From: an uncultured Collinsella sp.
Lineage (GTDB): Bacteria > Actinomycetota > Coriobacteriia > Coriobacteriales > Coriobacteriaceae
Length of the DNA: 18,539 bases
NCBI GenBank assembly: GCA_937997605.1
Contig: CALLFD010000100.1
Coordinates: forward strand, 1-18,539
Direction: 5' to 3'
Under the pieces are notes generated by a model, which made no database searches, was not told where the DNA came from, and saw only the letters and a list, made by a program, of their open reading frames with translations. Below are positions 1-6,745 of this stretch, piece after piece (the stretch's first letter is position 1; each line of letters starts with the position of its first letter). A program made the position numbers and the translations under genes.

Positions 1-673
1 CTCCGTACTGCTCGTAGTAGGCGTCGATGGCGGCCTTGAGCTCGTCATCGATGACAACCTTGCCGTCGATCTCGTGGTTGTAGAGGGTCTCGACGACCTC
101 GGCCATGGAGACGATGCTCGCGACGGGGAAACCGTACTTGGCCTCGATCTCCTTCTGCGCGGTAGTCACGCCACCCTTGCCGACCTCCATGCGGTTGAGG
201 GACACGATCAGGCCCTTGATCTCGACATCGGCAGCAGCCTTGACCTTGGGATAGGTCTCGTCGATGGACTTGCCGCTGGTGGTGACGTCCTCGACCATGA
301 CCACGCGGTCGCCGTCCTTGGGCTCATAACCCAGCAGGTTGCCCTTATCGGCACCGTGGTCCTTGGCCTCCTTGCGGTCGCAGCAGTACTTGACCTCCTT
401 GCCGTACAGCTCGTGGTAGGCAATGGCGGTCACGACGGCCAGCGGAATACCCTTGTAGGCCGGCCCAAACAGCACATCAAAGTCGTCGCCAAAGTTATCG
501 TGGATGGCCTGGGCGTAATACTCGCCCAGCTTCTTGAGCTGATAGCCCGTCACGTAAGCGCCGGCGTTCATAAAGAACGGGGACTGGCGGCCGCTCTTGA
601 GCGTAAAGCTGCCGAACTTAAGAACGTCGGACTCAACCATAAACTTGATGAACTCTTGCTTGTAAGCCTCCAT
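1..673 (-). CDS. pyrE: Orotate phosphoribosyltransferase, 3' end cut by window edge
   Basis: PyrE transfers the phosphoribosyl group of PRPP to orotate, giving orotidine 5'-monophosphate in cytosolic pyrimidine synthesis. About 224 codons are visible from ATG (673-671), starting MEAYKQEFIKFMVES. No stop is reached before base 1, so a few C-terminal residues are probably missing. The N-terminal half shows the family signature FTLKSGRQSPFFMNAG. The PRPP-binding loop VVMVEDVTTSGKSI lies at about residues 123-136, and a FGPAYKGIPLA stretch precedes it. An AGAGGAG ribosome site sits about 5 nt before the ATG. The gene is divergent from mgtA, so its promoter must lie in 674-800, where I found no convincing boxes. 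The family call is secure from the two signatures; only the C-terminus is unseen. Confidence 0.95.
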   Translation of the reverse strand, partial: MEAYKQEFIKFMVESDVLKFGSFTLKSGRQSPFFMNAGAYVTGYQLKKLGEYYAQAIHDNFGDDFDVLFGPAYKGIPLAVVTAIAYHELYGKEVKYCCDRKEAKDHGADKGNLLGYEPKDGDRVVMVEDVTTSGKSIDETYPKVKAAADVEIKGLIVSLNRMEVGKGGVTTAQKEIEAKYGFPVASIVSMAEVVETLYNHEIDGKVVIDDELKAAIDAYYEQYG

Positions 674-803
674 GCGGGCTCCTCTCGTAATTGCGTACGT
701 GCTCTTCAGTTTAGCGCAGGCGAGGCGTCGATGTGGGCGTGCTTTGGAGCCACGGCATTCTGTAAAGGCTTTGTCAGGGGGAATGGTTTTCCGAACAATG
801 GGG

Positions 804-832
804 TTGACATGGCAAACCCCCTCATCAAAAAT
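804..832 (+). promoter_or_regulatory. Candidate mgtA promoter
   Basis: A perfect TTGACA at 804-809 is followed after 17 bp by AAAAAT (827-832), a 4/6 match to a -10 box. The -35 box sits inside an imperfect operator-like inverted repeat, GGGGTT (800-805) facing AACCCC (815-820). If used, the transcript would start near 839 and carry a leader of about 270 nt before mgtA. The weak -10 keeps confidence low. Confidence 0.35.
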
Positions 833-844
833 ACGGGCGGATTA

Positions 845-886
845 AAAGGGGTACGAGACACCCAAAGCGCGCTGCGCTCGGCCTTT
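845..886 (+). promoter_or_regulatory. Possible structured RNA element before the leader ORF
   Basis: AAAGG (845-849) can pair with CCTTT (882-886). This encloses two small hairpins: GGT with ACC (850-852/860-862), and AGCGC with GCGCT (866-870/874-878, 3-nt loop). The fold ends directly at the AGGAGG that serves the 23-codon ORF (887-892), so it could affect its translation. I compared it by eye with the M-box Mg2+ riboswitch core and saw no match. The pairing is read by eye, not computed. Confidence 0.25.
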
Positions 887-898
887 AGGAGGTGTGCC

Positions 899-970
899 AT
901 GGAAGGCAGTCCTAGTCGAAAAACCTGCATGTCGCCCTCGGCACGCCGCGAGGACTCCGCACACGCATAA
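899..970 (+). CDS. Putative 23-aa leader peptide upstream of mgtA
   Basis: ATG at 899 is preceded by a perfect AGGAGG (887-892) with 6 nt spacing, and the frame ends at TAA (968-970). The peptide starts MEGSPSRKTCMSPSARR and ends EDSAHA. It lies between the candidate promoter and the Mg2+ transporter gene and is followed by a 9-bp GC-rich stem (997-1024), the layout of a translated attenuation leader. Enterobacterial mgtA also has a short leader ORF (mgtL), but this peptide has no evident sequence relation to it and is not proline-rich. The evidence is the ribosome site and position only. It could also be a chance ORF. Confidence 0.4.
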   Translation: MEGSPSRKTCMSPSARREDSAHA

Positions 971-996
971 ACGCCACCGGCAGATCGCCAAAACCA

Positions 997-1024
997 CCAC
1001 AAAGGCGCGCTGCACCCTTTGTGG
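997..1024 (+). repeat. 9-bp perfect stem with a repeat-related arm, mgtA leader
   Basis: CCACAAAGG (997-1005) pairs perfectly with CCTTTGTGG (1016-1024) around a 10-nt loop. The 15-mer AAACCACCACAAAGG (991-1005) also occurs, reverse-complemented, in the palindrome at 14529-14543, so this hairpin looks like a remnant or relative of that repeat. No T-run follows directly; T6 comes only at 1055-1060, after a second weak stem, so a simple terminator is not supported. Confidence 0.5.
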
Positions 1025-1109
1025 GCTCAAGTGCTTGACGTGAGCGACATCTAGGTTTTTTGAAGCAAATACGACACGTACGCTAACTCCCTTCAACAAG
1101 GAGGACCCT

Positions 1110-3878
1110 ATGCTGATGCTCAAAACCGCCACGGTACTCGAAGCCATCTCCAAGCGCCGCCGCACGGCGCGCCCTGCCGCTCATACCGGCCTGTCCAAGA
1201 ACACCATATTCGCCGCCACCCATAGCGCCGAGGACGCCCTCGTACTGCTTGACGCCACGGCAAACGGCCTCACCGCCGAGCAGGCAACCGAGCGCCTGGA
1301 CGCCTCCGGCCCCAACACCATCGAGACACCGACCAAGACGCTCGCCCGCCGCATCGCCGACGCCTTCATCGATCCCTTCGCCGGCATCCTCGCCGCGCTC
1401 GCGCTGGTCTCGCTCTACATCGACGTGCTCGCCGTGCCCGAGCCGCAGCGCGACCCCTCCACGGTCATCGTCATCGGCACCATGCTGCTGGTATCGGGCG
1501 GCATGAAGTTTATCCAGGAAGCCCGCAGCGGCAATGCGGCAGAGGCCCTCAAGGACCTGGTCTCCAACACTTGCACCGCCCTGCGCGACGGCGAGCGCGT
1601 CGAGATCCCCTTCGACGAGCTCGTCCCCGGCGATGTGATCCGCCTCTCTGCCGGCGATATGGTTCCAGCCGATGCCCGCATCATCACCGCGCGCGACCTG
1701 TTTGTCATCGAATCCGCACTCACCGGCGAGAGCGAGGCCGTCGAGAAGACCGCTGCCATCACCGTCGTCGAGGGCGCCGACGGCTCCGCGCTGCCGCTCT
1801 CTGCCTGCAAGAACATCGTCTTTACCGGCACCTCCGTGCAAAACGGCGCTGCCATGGCGCTTGTCGTTGCCACCGGTTCGGACACCTACCTGGGCGGCAT
1901 CGCCAAGATGCTCAACGGGCGCGGCGAGAAGAGCGCGTTTGACCGCGGCGTCTCGAGCGTCTCCATGTTGCTCGTACGCCTCATGCTCGCTATGGCGCCG
2001 GCCGTCTTTGCCATCAACGCCGCCACCAAGGGCAACGTCATCGACGCGCTGCTGTTCGCCACGAGCGTAGCCGTGGGCATTACGCCGCAGATGCTCCCCG
2101 TCATCGTGACCACGAGCCTGTCGCAGGGCGCCAAGGACCTCGCCCGTCGCCAGGTTATCGTCAAAGAACTGCCGGCGATCCAAAACCTGGGTGCCATGGA
2201 CGTCCTGTGCTGTGACAAGACCGGCACCCTCACCGAAGACCGCATCGTGCTCGAGCGCTACCTCAACACCGATGGCGACGAGGACACGCGTGTGCTGCGC
2301 CATGCGTTTTTGAACAGCTTCTTCCAGACCGGCCTCAAGAACCTTATCGACCTGGCCGTAATCGACCGTGCCGATGTGACACCCTCGACCGTCGCACCCG
2401 ATTCCATGCTGGGCCAGAGCCTGCGCGACCGCTATACCAAGGTCGACGAGGTGCCCTTCGATTTCTCGCGCCGTCGCCTGAGCGTAGTTGTAGCCGACGC
2501 CCAGGGCAAAACCCAGATGGTTACCAAGGGAGCTGCCGAGGAAATGCTCGAGATCTGCTCCTTTGTCGAGGTCGATGGCATCGCTCAGCCGCTCACCAAA
2601 GACAAGCTCGCCCAGATTCGCAAGCAGGTCGCCAGACTTAACGCCGAGGGCCTACGCGTAATTGCTGTGGCGCAGAAGACCAATCCGCGCTGCGTGGGCG
2701 AGTTTGGCATCGCCGACGAGTGCGACATGGTGCTGATGGGCTTTTTGGCCTTCCTCGATCCGCCCAAAGCAAGTGCTGCGGGCGCCGTCGCCACCCTCGA
2801 GGCCAAGGGCGTGGCGGTCAAGGTCCTAACCGGCGACAACGACCGCGTCGCCGCCACCGTCTGCGAGCAGATTGGTATCGATGCGAGCAACGTCTTGCTC
2901 GGCTCCGAGATCGATGCGCTCGATGACGCCGAACTTGCCAAGCGCGCCGAGAAAACCCACCTCTTCGCCAAGCTCTCGCCGCTGCAGAAGGCGCGCCTGG
3001 TACGTGTCATGCGCGAGATGCTCGGCCACACCGTGGGCTTTATGGGCGACGGCATCAACGACGCCGCCGCCATGCGTGCGAGCGATTGCGGCATCTCGGT
3101 CGATTCGGCCGTCGATATTGCCAAGGAATCCGCCGATATCATCTTGCTTCAGAAGGACCTGGGCGTGCTCGAGCGCGGCATCATCGAAGGCCGCCGCACT
3201 TACGGCAACCTGCTCAAGTACCTCAAGACCACGGTGAGCTCCAACTTTGGCAATGTGCTGTCCGTGACCGTCGCGAGCCTGTTCTTGCCGTTTTTGCCCA
3301 TGAGCGCCCTGCAGCTGGTACTGCTGTCGCTGGTCTACGAGATCGTGTGCATCGCACTGCCGTGGGACACCGTCGATGACGCCTGGACTGCCCGCCCGCG
3401 TGCCTGGGACGCCGCATCCATCAAGGGCTTTATGCTCGAGCTGGGCCCCGTGAGCTCGCTGTTTGACATCGTGACCTTCGCCGCGCTCTTCTTTGTCGTG
3501 TGCCCCGCCGCCGTGGACGCAAGCTGGTCCGAGCTTGCCGCCGCGGGCGACGTCGCGGGTATGGCGACCTTTGCTGCGCTCTTCCAGAGCGGCTGGTTTG
3601 TCGAGTCCATGTGGTCGCAGACACTCGTGGTCCACATGTTGCGCTCCCCGCATCTGCCGAGCCCGCGCGACCACGCCGCGCCCGCATTGTGCGTTCTTAC
3701 CGTGCTGGGCCTGGCGCTCGTCACCTGGCTGCCGGCAAGCCCCATCGCCGATGTGCTCGGCCTCATGCCGCTGCCCACGAGCTTTTTTGGGCTGCTCATT
3801 GGCATCGTTACCGCCTATATCGCGCTCACCCAGCTGGCAAAGTGCCGCTACATTGCCCGCCACGGCGAGCTGCTGTAG
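1110..3878 (+). CDS. mgtA: Mg2+-importing P-type ATPase (P3B, MgtA family)
   Basis: A membrane pump of 922 aa that uses ATP to import Mg2+. Start ATG 1110 follows AAGGAGG (1098-1104). In order it shows a cation-ATPase N-terminal domain (about 40-110), the actuator loop TGES (205-208), the TM4 motif ITPQMLP with Gln at 327, the phosphorylation motif DKTGTLT with Asp369, the hinge GDGINDA (646-652), then C-terminal membrane helices to about 915. AIQNLGAMDVLCCDKTGTLT closely follows MgtA/MgtB. Length is close to E. coli MgtA (898 aa). Family MgtA proteins, as I recall them, carry Glu in the TM4 motif (TPEMLP), so Gln327 is odd. Expression is probably governed through the roughly 270-nt leader with its short ORF. 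The substrate is assigned by family resemblance only. Confidence 0.93.
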   Translation: MLMLKTATVLEAISKRRRTARPAAHTGLSKNTIFAATHSAEDALVLLDATANGLTAEQATERLDASGPNTIETPTKTLARRIADAFIDPFAGILAALALVSLYIDVLAVPEPQRDPSTVIVIGTMLLVSGGMKFIQEARSGNAAEALKDLVSNTCTALRDGERVEIPFDELVPGDVIRLSAGDMVPADARIITARDLFVIESALTGESEAVEKTAAITVVEGADGSALPLSACKNIVFTGTSVQNGAAMALVVATGSDTYLGGIAKMLNGRGEKSAFDRGVSSVSMLLVRLMLAMAPAVFAINAATKGNVIDALLFATSVAVGITPQMLPVIVTTSLSQGAKDLARRQVIVKELPAIQNLGAMDVLCCDKTGTLTEDRIVLERYLNTDGDEDTRVLRHAFLNSFFQTGLKNLIDLAVIDRADVTPSTVAPDSMLGQSLRDRYTKVDEVPFDFSRRRLSVVVADAQGKTQMVTKGAAEEMLEICSFVEVDGIAQPLTKDKLAQIRKQVARLNAEGLRVIAVAQKTNPRCVGEFGIADECDMVLMGFLAFLDPPKASAAGAVATLEAKGVAVKVLTGDNDRVAATVCEQIGIDASNVLLGSEIDALDDAELAKRAEKTHLFAKLSPLQKARLVRVMREMLGHTVGFMGDGINDAAAMRASDCGISVDSAVDIAKESADIILLQKDLGVLERGIIEGRRTYGNLLKYLKTTVSSNFGNVLSVTVASLFLPFLPMSALQLVLLSLVYEIVCIALPWDTVDDAWTARPRAWDAASIKGFMLELGPVSSLFDIVTFAALFFVVCPAAVDASWSELAAAGDVAGMATFAALFQSGWFVESMWSQTLVVHMLRSPHLPSPRDHAAPALCVLTVLGLALVTWLPASPIADVLGLMPLPTSFFGLLIGIVTAYIALTQLAKCRYIARHGELL

Positions 3879-3896
3879 CAAGTAGACGGAAAACAC

Positions 3897-3966
3897 CCTG
3901 CCAGCTGCCGTTGCCACTACCACAGCTGCCAACGCCGCTGCCGCTGCCTCTGCCGCCGCCGCAGTC
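3897..3966. repeat. GCTGCC/GCCGCT triplet-like low-complexity tract
   Basis: About 70 bp after the mgtA stop is a run of imperfect GCTGCC, GCCGCT and ACTACC units. One plus-strand frame would read almost only Ala and Thr. That frame has a stop upstream at 3883 and no ATG, so it is not a gene. It is best seen as low-complexity spacer DNA, possibly from slippage. Confidence 0.5.
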
Positions 3967-3980
3967 TATCCCCCCCAGCA

Positions 3981-4045
3981 GTTGCGGTGAAATAGTTCCT
4001 GTTTAAAGCCCCGTGACTTTAATTTAGGGACTATTCCACCGCAAC
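3981..4045. repeat. 65-bp intergenic palindrome
   Basis: Left arm GTTGCGGTGAAATAGTTCC (3981-3999) and right arm GGGACTATTCCACCGCAAC (4027-4045) are inverted copies matching at 17 of 19 positions. A nested hairpin, TTAAAG facing CTTTAA (4003-4008/4017-4022), fills the middle, so the whole element can fold into one long stem-loop. It lies between the convergent mgtA and luxR-type genes, where a bidirectional terminator would be useful, but neither strand has a U-tract. A REP-like mobile palindrome is the alternative. Confidence 0.6.
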
Positions 4046-4060
4046 TTATTGGGAGATTAG

Positions 4061-5606
4061 CTAGTCCTTGGGTGTCCAGGACCAGAAGAAGTTGATGAGG
4101 GCCACGCGCGAGGCGGTACCGGCTTTTTTGTTGATCGAAGAAATGTGGCGATAGAGCGTGGAGCGCGAAAGGAAGAGCGTTGTGGCAATGTCCTGAACGC
4201 TCTGGTCCGAAACGACCAAGACCTCAAGAATATCGCGCTCGCGCTCTGTAAGCCCAAAGGTGGCGACGAAAGCATCGAGGCGTTCATCGGACGTGAGCTC
4301 CGCTGCCTCCACGGGCTCGGGGTCGGGGCATGTGGGCGCAAGATCCCCACCAAGATCGTCGGTGGCAAGCGGCAGGCCATCCTGCATCACGACATCATCG
4401 GCTCGTTGCCCCAACTGCCCCAGCAGCGTAATCGCAATGCCCACAAACATCACGAGCGCCGCACCGACCGCAGCCAGCACGTTTTGACTCGAGATGATCG
4501 CCACCGCCGGCGCCGTCACGAGCATCGAGCACACGTTGTTGACGACGCGACCCATGCACGGCCAAAAATATGACCAGCGCGCATAGAGCGAGACGGCGGC
4601 ATATTTTGTGGTAAAGAACACCACGAAAAAGCCCGAGCCCAGATAAAAGATGATCGTGGCAGCAAGCTCGTTGCCGCCATTGCCGTCGACGATGAGCACA
4701 AAAAACGAAAGCGTGGACAACATGGCGGCGCATGTCATGCCGATATTCATATACGAGCGGCCGTGCAGGTCAAATAGTGCGCCAGCGACCAAGGAGCTCA
4801 CGACAAGCAGCAGGCGCGGCCAATCGCCCAAATCGACGGCTCCGACAGCATGCAGGGTCGTGAAGCCCGCGTTGAGAGCGGCGAATACGCCGGAAAGATA
4901 CGCCGTCGCCACGGTCAGGCGAACTACGGCGCGACGGAATGCCGCCTTTGCCTCGGGATCGTCATGCCACTTGGCGCCATATTCCAGAGCATCTACCGAA
5001 AGCCCGGCAGCACTGGGTTCAAAGTTGGGATTGGACTCGTCGCGCAGCTTGGCGCGTCGGGCACCGTGGAGCAACGCCACCTGCGCGGTCGCACAGACGA
5101 CCAGAACAGCCTGCTGAGGGAATGCCGGCAGGCATCACCATGTGGTTGAGCACCTGCACCAGAACGCCCATGGCGTAGGAAAGTGCAGCCGCACGCGCCA
5201 AGCAGGGCGTCCGTGCAAAGCGCCGCGCAAAGTTTGCATGGGCAGTCGATCCGCAGTAGCCCAGCGCGCAGCACGCCACCAAACCGCCGGCAATTACCAC
5301 CTCAACCTGAACCGCCATAATCAACAGCAGCAATGCCGCCACCAGCAAAACGCCCGTAACGTCACTCGTTGCTTCAATGGCATGGGGACGGCGATAGTAC
5401 AGAATAGGACGCACAAAAAAGCCAATCACGCTCGCGCCGAGGACAAGGCTCTCATAAATAACGACCTCGTCCGGAGACACGAACTCGGCCATGCGCGCAT
5501 CAAAAAGATACTCGCACGCCAAAAACGTGAAGAAGAACAGCGCCAGGCATATAATCTCCCGAATGCCCCGACGCAAATATGCGGTTGTGTCTCCCATGTC
5601 CCCCAT
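4061..5606 (-). pseudogene. LuxR-type regulator with 12 TM helices, frameshifted
   Basis: The intact gene would encode about 514 aa: two blocks of six hydrophobic helices with a soluble linker, then a LuxR/GerE helix-turn-helix at the C-terminus (FGLTERERDILEVLVV, then SRSTLYRHISSINKK). This architecture is common in Coriobacteriia and is thought to sense small molecules at the membrane. Here the frame breaks in TM6. The upstream frame reads VLNHMVMPAGIPSA and ends at 5019; the downstream frame resumes as QQAVLVVCATAQVALL. Dropping one base from the GGG at 5118-5120 restores one frame, and the 1546-base span is exactly one over a multiple of three. ATG 5606 is preferred over TTG 5627 and ATG 5597. 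This may be a recent mutation or a sequencing error. The downstream part has a GTG at 5080 but no clear ribosome site. Confidence 0.8.
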
Positions 5607-5983
5607 GGTTAACCCCCAGCCGCTCAATTGTCTGGAAATCTATTTTAATAAAGAACCAGTCTCAATATCGAAGCCAGGCTTGAAATGCTGCAAATTTGAC
5701 CCCAGCCGTTCACGTCACACCGCGGTTTTGAGCCTCATGGACCAGAAGGGACACGCGCGGCCTCTAGCTCGGCAAGGAGTGTCTCCAACTGCCACTCATT
5801 TAAGTACGTCCCCAATGAGTGCCCAATGACTACCCGCAGCAAGGAGTGTCCCTATGTGTCGGATGAAAAATGGGCCATGTGTCCCAGTTGTGGAGACTCC
5901 TTGAGCCGTCTGGGTATCGCGAAGGATCGCGCACTCCACCATCATCAAAAGTGACACACGCTACCAGTTGATGGGAGGCAGCC
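5607..5983. other. Repeat-rich intergenic region
   Basis: This 377-bp gap separates the divergent luxR-type gene and the zinc-ribbon cassette. The luxR-proximal 120 bp is AT-richer (TTTATTAAAAT on the minus strand, 5640-5650) and may hold its promoter, but no paired -35/-10 convinces me. Positions 5746-5908 hold the repeat cluster described separately. A small hairpin, CGCGA facing TCGCG (5918-5922/5927-5931), lies upstream of the next gene. I see no supportable ORF. Confidence 0.5.
5770..5908. repeat. Nested direct and inverted repeat cluster
   Basis: The 12-mer GCAAGGAGTGTC occurs at 5772-5783 and again at 5839-5850. A longer unit at 5770-5791 returns inverted and imperfect at 5885-5908 (CAGTTGTGGAGACTCC then TTGAGCCG). 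Between them CACTCATT (5793-5800) faces AATGAGTG (5814-5821) across 13 nt. GGGACAC-type words recur on both strands. The nesting resembles a REPIN-like or short mobile palindromic element rather than an operator. Confidence 0.55.
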
Positions 5984-6721
5984 ATGGGCTTCTTTGACAA
6001 GATGTTCGAGAAGAAAGAGTGCGCGATTTGCGGTACCGAGCTGGGACTTCTAGGTAAGACAAAAATCAATGAAGGCTACCTGTGCAAAGAGTGCGCCGGC
6101 AAGCTCTCCCCCTACTTTCACGGCTATCGCTCCAGCACCGCGGACGATATCCGTGAGCAACTCGCCTACCGCGAGGCCAACGCCGAGCGCCTGTCTTCGT
6201 TCAACCCCACGCGCACGCTTTCTGCCGGGCGCACCAATATTATGCTCGATGAGGACGCGGGCCTGCTGATCATCACTTCGCAGAGCCGCTGGCGCGACGC
6301 CAATCCCGACATCATCGAGTTCTCGCAGGTACTCGGCTGCGATATGGATATCGACGAGCATCGCACCGAGATCTATCGCGAGACCAAGGACGGCGAGCGC
6401 GAGAGCTACAACCCGCCGCGCTACGACCTGGATTACGACTTTAATCTGACCATCCACGTCAACACGCCGTACTTTACCGAGATCAACCTGCGCGTGAACG
6501 ACTCCACCATCGATCAGCGCGGCTCCATCGAATATCGTGAGGCCAAGCGCCAGGCAACCGAAGTCCGCGATGCGCTGGTGCAGCTGCGTCAGGAGACACG
6601 CGACAGCGTCGTGGCCGCCAAGGCCCCCAAGACCGCGGTGACCTGCCCCTTCTGCGGAGCCACCACCATTCCCGATGCCAGTGAGCGCTGCGAATACTGC
6701 GGCGGCGCCATCGGCGCATAG
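5984..6721 (+). CDS. DUF4428 zinc-finger protein with C-terminal zinc ribbon
   Basis: Encodes 245 aa of unknown function. The N-terminus has a DUF4428-type zinc site: Cys13, Cys16, Cys34 and Cys37, in CAICGTELGLLGKTKI and GYLCKEC. The middle (about 60-200) is a charged, probably beta-rich soluble domain containing ITSQSRWRDANPDI. The C-terminus is a second zinc ribbon with Cys221, Cys224, Cys236 and Cys239. No signal peptide or membrane segment is visible, so it is probably cytosolic. ATG 5984 follows GGGAGG. It is first in a four-gene plus-strand run, 24 nt before the next start. Two zinc modules at the ends of a soluble domain suggest an adaptor role shared with its two zinc-ribbon neighbours, which is inference. 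Confidence 0.82.
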   Translation: MGFFDKMFEKKECAICGTELGLLGKTKINEGYLCKECAGKLSPYFHGYRSSTADDIREQLAYREANAERLSSFNPTRTLSAGRTNIMLDEDAGLLIITSQSRWRDANPDIIEFSQVLGCDMDIDEHRTEIYRETKDGERESYNPPRYDLDYDFNLTIHVNTPYFTEINLRVNDSTIDQRGSIEYREAKRQATEVRDALVQLRQETRDSVVAAKAPKTAVTCPFCGATTIPDASERCEYCGGAIGA

Positions 6722-6745
6722 CCTCCAGCAGCGAAAGGACCGATC

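Larger units (their letters stand above)
674..1109. other. pyrE-mgtA divergent intergenic and leader region
   Basis: This 436-bp gap separates the divergent pyrE and mgtA starts. The part near pyrE (674-800) shows nothing I can support beyond the pyrE ribosome site. The mgtA-proximal part holds a candidate promoter (804-832), a possible three-way-junction fold (845-886), a 23-codon ORF (899-970), a perfect 9-bp stem (997-1024), a second 5-bp stem (1025-1045), a T6 run (1055-1060) and the mgtA ribosome site AAGGAGG (1098-1104). Longer ORFs crossing the gap on both strands are frame shadows and are not supported. Confidence 0.6.

Noticed and set aside
74..970. 298-codon plus-strand ORF antisense to pyrE
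   Set aside because: It is a shadow of pyrE in GC-rich DNA: low-complexity Leu/Val/Gly/His composition and no ribosome site. Only its last 24 codons, with their own AGGAGG, were kept as the leader ORF.
845..1060. M-box (ykoK) Mg2+ riboswitch
   Set aside because: It was expected upstream of mgtA, but the conserved core sequences of that riboswitch are not visible by eye; Infernal against Rfam would settle it.
1083..2303. 406-codon minus-strand ORF opposite mgtA
   Set aside because: It lies antisense to the well-supported mgtA frame, with Gly/His/Asp-rich shadow composition and no domain.
2826..3932. 368-codon minus-strand ORF opposite the 3' half of mgtA
   Set aside because: It is a codon-bias shadow with no domain or ribosome site.
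3898..3992. Ala-rich short peptide after mgtA
   Set aside because: The frame has a stop just upstream and no start codon.
5080..5606. Programmed frameshift in the LuxR-type gene
   Set aside because: No slippery heptamer or stimulatory structure is evident at ATTCCCTCAG (minus strand); mutation or error is simpler.
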